Below the pieces are notes generated by a model, which saw only the letters and a list, made by a program, of their open reading frames with translations, searched no databases and was not told the DNA's origin. A stretch of 64,000 nt of DNA, taken from positions 3,100,001 through 3,164,000 of the forward strand of contig OY761542.1 of the NCBI GenBank assembly GCA_963664635.1, in the 5' to 3' direction. The DNA comes from VXNE01 sp963664635. GTDB taxonomy: Bacteria > Pseudomonadota > Gammaproteobacteria > Pseudomonadales > Azotimanducaceae. Shown in pieces: positions 61,563 through 64,000 of the stretch (the stretch's first letter is position 1; each line of letters begins with the position of its first letter). The position numbers and the translations under genes are program-made.

Positions 61563-62825
61563 GTCGTCGGATGCGAACCGAAGGCCGCCGGACTGGAACT
61601 CGCGGCTCTTGGCGTCCTCGGTCTCCTTTTGGATGTCGCTCACCTCGGCCGGGCTGTAGCCGTACTCGAGCAGGATGGCTTCGGTGTGCATGCCGAGCTC
61701 GCAGGCGAGCGGCTTGACTTCGGCGGGCGTTTCGCTGAGCTCGATCGTGTTGCCGACCACCTTGGTGTTGCCCATTTCGGGCAGCTCGATCTCGCTGACG
61801 TACCCGTTCTCCTGCGCCTGTGGATCGTCCAGGACGTCCGCGTAGTCGAAGACGCGCTGGAACATCAGGTACGGGTCGGCGAAGAACGCTTCCCATTCGG
61901 CGGCGGTCCGGCTCGCGAAGATCTCGGCCACCCGCGACCGGAGTTCGTCCGGAGGGTCCTCCGCAAGCCGCTTGTACGCGCTGTCCCAGCGCGTTTCCAC
62001 GGCCAGTTCGGGCTTCCCCGCGACCTCGCAGAACGCGGCCCAGAGCTCCGGGGAGAGGGTGTCGAGGAAGGCGACCGCACGCCCGTCCGCCGTGCGGAAC
62101 ACCCCCGAGCTGCCACCCGGCGCGAGCGGGTGAATCCCCTCCGAGCTCCCGGGCACGTGTCCGGTCATGCTCGTATACGTCAGTTCGAACCCCTGGTGCC
62201 AGAGTTGCGCACCATAGCTCGACGTGCTCACGCGTTGCCCGACGCCGCGGCGTTCCCGCGCCACCAGCGCCGTCAGGATGCCGACGATCAGTTGCGCGGC
62301 GCCCGTGGTGTCGGCCAGCGCCGCTCCCGCGAGTACCTGCGGCCGGTCGGGGCTTCCCGTCACGCTCACCAGTCCGCCGCGGGCCTGCGCCATGGGATCC
62401 AGCATGGCGCGGTCGGCGACCGGTCCCTTCGCGCCGAAGCCACTGGCGATGGCGTAGATCAAGCGCGGGTTCAGGCGGTGCAGGTCCTCGTAGCCCAGCC
62501 CGAGCCGGTCCAGGGCCTTCTCCCGGTAGTTGGTCACGAACACGTCGGCCCGCGCGATCAGCCGGCGCAGGACCTCGCGGCCGCGTTCCCCCTTAGCGTC
62601 GAGCGTCATCAACCGCTTGCCGCGATTGCTGGCCACGAACTGCGGCGCCGGGACCGCCTTGGGCAGGGACTTGCCATACCCGAAGTGATGCCGGTTCTCC
62701 TCGCCGACCGGGGTCTCGATCTTGATCACGTCGGCCCCGTGCTCGGCCAGGTACATGCCCGCGAGCGGCCCCTGGATCGCAATCCCGAGTTCGACCACCT
62801 TGATTCCGCTGAACGCTGATTCCAT
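61560..62825 (-). CDS. CaiB/BaiF-family CoA-transferase, 421 aa
   Basis: Family III CoA-transferase: VVELGIAIQGPLAGMYLAEHG and ADVIKIETPVGEENRHH open the fold, NRGKRLMTLD is the conserved turn, and the catalytic Asp is D172 in AALADTTGA. It transfers CoA between carboxylic acids by an aspartyl-thioester intermediate, activating an acid for breakdown. It lies between the hotdog-like gene (41-base gap) and the MFS carrier, and its stop is written in a REP. Confidence 0.93.
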   Translation of the reverse strand: MESAFSGIKVVELGIAIQGPLAGMYLAEHGADVIKIETPVGEENRHHFGYGKSLPKAVPAPQFVASNRGKRLMTLDAKGERGREVLRRLIARADVFVTNYREKALDRLGLGYEDLHRLNPRLIYAIASGFGAKGPVADRAMLDPMAQARGGLVSVTGSPDRPQVLAGAALADTTGAAQLIVGILTALVARERRGVGQRVSTSSYGAQLWHQGFELTYTSMTGHVPGSSEGIHPLAPGGSSGVFRTADGRAVAFLDTLSPELWAAFCEVAGKPELAVETRWDSAYKRLAEDPPDELRSRVAEIFASRTAAEWEAFFADPYLMFQRVFDYADVLDDPQAQENGYVSEIELPEMGNTKVVGNTIELSETPAEVKPLACELGMHTEAILLEYGYSPAEVSDIQKETEDAKSREFQSGGLRFASDD

Positions 62826-62866
62826 CCGAATACCTCCGTTTGGCTCGAGCCCGGCGCGCCGAGGCG

Positions 62867-63751
62867 CTATTCGTCCGCGATCCCGCTCTCGGGCGGGACG
62901 TACGTGACGCGCATCCCCACCTCGAGGCAGCGCCCGCCGGACGGATCGTCGACGGCGACCTCGAACATGAAGTAGGGGAAGCGCCGCCCGCGCCCCTTGG
63001 CGCCGATCGTTCCCGTGTTGGTGTACGTGCTCCCCTGGAGGACCGGGCGGTGACTGCGCAGGGACACGCCGGAAACGACCATCCTGCCGGACGAACCCTC
63101 ACCCAGCATCGCGTCCAGGGGCGCACCGAAATCGCTGATGATCCGATAGAGCGCCATCGTCGGCGGGACGACCGGCGGACCCCAGGGGGACGCCGTCCCG
63201 AACAACGGATCCCGGCCGCAGGCGTCGAGGAACGCTGCGATGAGGCCCGCGCCCGGAGAGAGTTCGCTCTGCGTGACGACCGTCCCGGCGGGCAGTTCGG
63301 GAAGTACGCCCGGGTCGTTCTCATCCCGCGGTGGCGCGGTCGCCCCGAGCCCCGCGCGACCCTCCGAGGAGCGATTCAGGTCGCGGTCCTCCAGGCGCAA
63401 CGCCAGGGATCCGTCGTCGTCCGTGGCCGCGGTCACGCGAACCTCGTCGCCGCCGTACACCGGCGCGCGGTCCCGGTATTCGAGCCAGCCACCTTCGTAG
63501 AAGGACGCGCCGTACACGGCGTGCAACGCGGGCATGAGCGCGTGGAGTATCACGTCGGTCCCCACGATCGCGCGAGAGTAGCCCATCTCCTTTCCAGTAT
63601 CCGAGTCGTGGACGGTCACGAACGACTCGCCCGCGCCCAGCCCGGCGAGCCGGCGCGCGAGTTCCGGCGCGTCCTCGGCGAGATTGCGCAGACGCTGCCA
63701 GTTTCCCTGGTATCGCCCTGCCGCCCCTGTCCTGTCCGCGGTGTTCGCCAC
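62867..63751 (-). CDS. hotdog-fold (MaoC-like) protein of unknown substrate, 294 aa
   Basis: The C-terminal half (SGVSLRSHRPVLQGSTYTNT, YFMFEVAVDDPSGGR, LEVGMRVTYVPPES) and N-terminal half (MPALHAVYGASFYEGGWLEY, APVYGGDEVRVTA) resemble double-hotdog dehydratases, but the N-x-x-H or D-x-x-H catalytic pattern is not clear. The GTG at 63751 has GGAGA at proper distance; an ATG at 63802 is less well supported and would nearly reach the divergent start. It sits first in the CaiB/MFS/TBDR train, so hydration of an acyl-CoA made by CaiB is a fair guess (inference). Confidence 0.6.
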   Translation of the reverse strand: MANTADRTGAAGRYQGNWQRLRNLAEDAPELARRLAGLGAGESFVTVHDSDTGKEMGYSRAIVGTDVILHALMPALHAVYGASFYEGGWLEYRDRAPVYGGDEVRVTAATDDDGSLALRLEDRDLNRSSEGRAGLGATAPPRDENDPGVLPELPAGTVVTQSELSPGAGLIAAFLDACGRDPLFGTASPWGPPVVPPTMALYRIISDFGAPLDAMLGEGSSGRMVVSGVSLRSHRPVLQGSTYTNTGTIGAKGRGRRFPYFMFEVAVDDPSGGRCLEVGMRVTYVPPESGIADE

Positions 63752-63827
63752 GAGCGATCTCCGGTTCTCCGGCAAGCCGAAACAGCGCGCCTGCCGGCGC
63801 ATCACCGCCCATGCTACCGTGCCTGCC

Positions 63828-64000
63828 ATGGCAGAGATCAACGGAACGGTAGCACCCGGCTTCGAACGGGTGCGGGACGCCTTCGTCGCGAACTTCGAGG
63901 AACGCGCCGAGGTCGGGGCCGCCTTCAGCCTCTATCACCGGGGCGAGATGGTGGTCGACCTCTGGGGCGGCGTCGCGGACCCGACCACCGGACAGGCCTG
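63828..64000 (+). CDS. serine hydrolase, beta-lactamase class C/EstB family, 5' part, cut by window edge
   Basis: The first 57 codons from the ATG at 63828 read MAEINGTVAPGFERVRDAF then FEERAEVGAAFSLYHRGE and VVDLWGGVADPTTGQ. This is the N-terminus of EstB-type esterases with a beta-lactamase fold, where S-x-x-K follows further on. The gene leaves the window before the catalytic serine. Divergent from the hotdog-like gene. Confidence 0.82.
   Translation, partial: MAEINGTVAPGFERVRDAFVANFEERAEVGAAFSLYHRGEMVVDLWGGVADPTTGQA

Noticed and set aside
1..64000. tRNA, rRNA, IS element or prophage
   Set aside because: I saw no cloverleaf T-loop pattern, no ribosomal sequence, no transposase other than the Rpn-like remnant, and no phage structural gene.

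Overview
This window is a GC-rich stretch of about 64 kb. The density of TonB-dependent receptors (TBDRs) points to a Gram-negative, probably proteobacterial organism. Short VapBC and BrnTA modules, an Rpn-family remnant and many REP-like palindromes fit an uncultured gammaproteobacterium of marine or host-associated type. That placement is inference: there is no rRNA, tRNA or marker gene here. I see no insertion sequence, prophage or CRISPR array.

Layout. 0-14 kb: a truncated esterase, a tandem GGTGGGTGTCCC repeat, two stand-alone AAA/STAND-like ATPases (607-1815 and 12418-14019), a cytochrome P450, a sugar/H+-type permease, an acyl-CoA dehydrogenase, a VapBC pair, an N-acyl-D-amino-acid deacylase with a frameshifted TBDR fossil just downstream, an NmrA-like oxidoreductase, an AglD-like membrane protein and a phytanoyl-CoA dioxygenase (PhyH) protein. 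14-32 kb: a co-directional minus-strand block of repeated modules, TBDR plus periplasmic PQQ alcohol dehydrogenase with a C-terminal haem c, accompanied by cupins, a luciferase-like oxidoreductase and an epoxide-hydrolase-like lipoprotein. Two TBDR copies share a 2.27 kb near-identical tract that extends into the 5' end of the neighbouring dehydrogenase. 32-44 kb: an AlbA_2/RecG-like regulator, a translationally coupled Asp/Glu racemase and D-cysteine desulfhydrase pair, an MFS carrier, a GMC oxidoreductase, three alpha/beta hydrolases (two of them tandem paralogues), a small membrane protein, a PP-loop ATPase and a DUF2235 hydrolase. 44-51 kb: BrnTA, a CMD protein, an apparent selenoprotein of the glycine/sarcosine/betaine reductase B (GrdB/PrdB-like) family with an in-frame UGA and a hairpin beside it, a VOC protein, a class II aldolase, a broken Rpn nuclease, an amidohydrolase and an SDR. 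51-64 kb: a long minus-strand train of ten genes (hotdog-like protein, CaiB CoA-transferase, MFS, TBDR, deacylase, PhyH, YghU-type GST, an unknown double-repeat protein, GST, PhyH) that looks like one uptake and catabolism locus. The window ends in a serine hydrolase on the plus strand.

How it fits together. The repeated theme is uptake through the outer membrane (TBDRs), periplasmic oxidation (PQQ-ADH), deacylation or hydrolysis of imported compounds, CoA activation and oxidation (CaiB, acyl-CoA dehydrogenase), and oxygenase or thiol chemistry (P450, PhyH, GST). This is a scavenging lifestyle with local gene-family expansion: three PhyH, two deacylases, four full TBDRs plus two remnants, three PQQ-ADHs and three cupins. 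Palindromic repeats sit between genes and often supply the TAG stop codon of the adjoining gene. The strongest single observation is the selenocysteine gene at 45825-47114.
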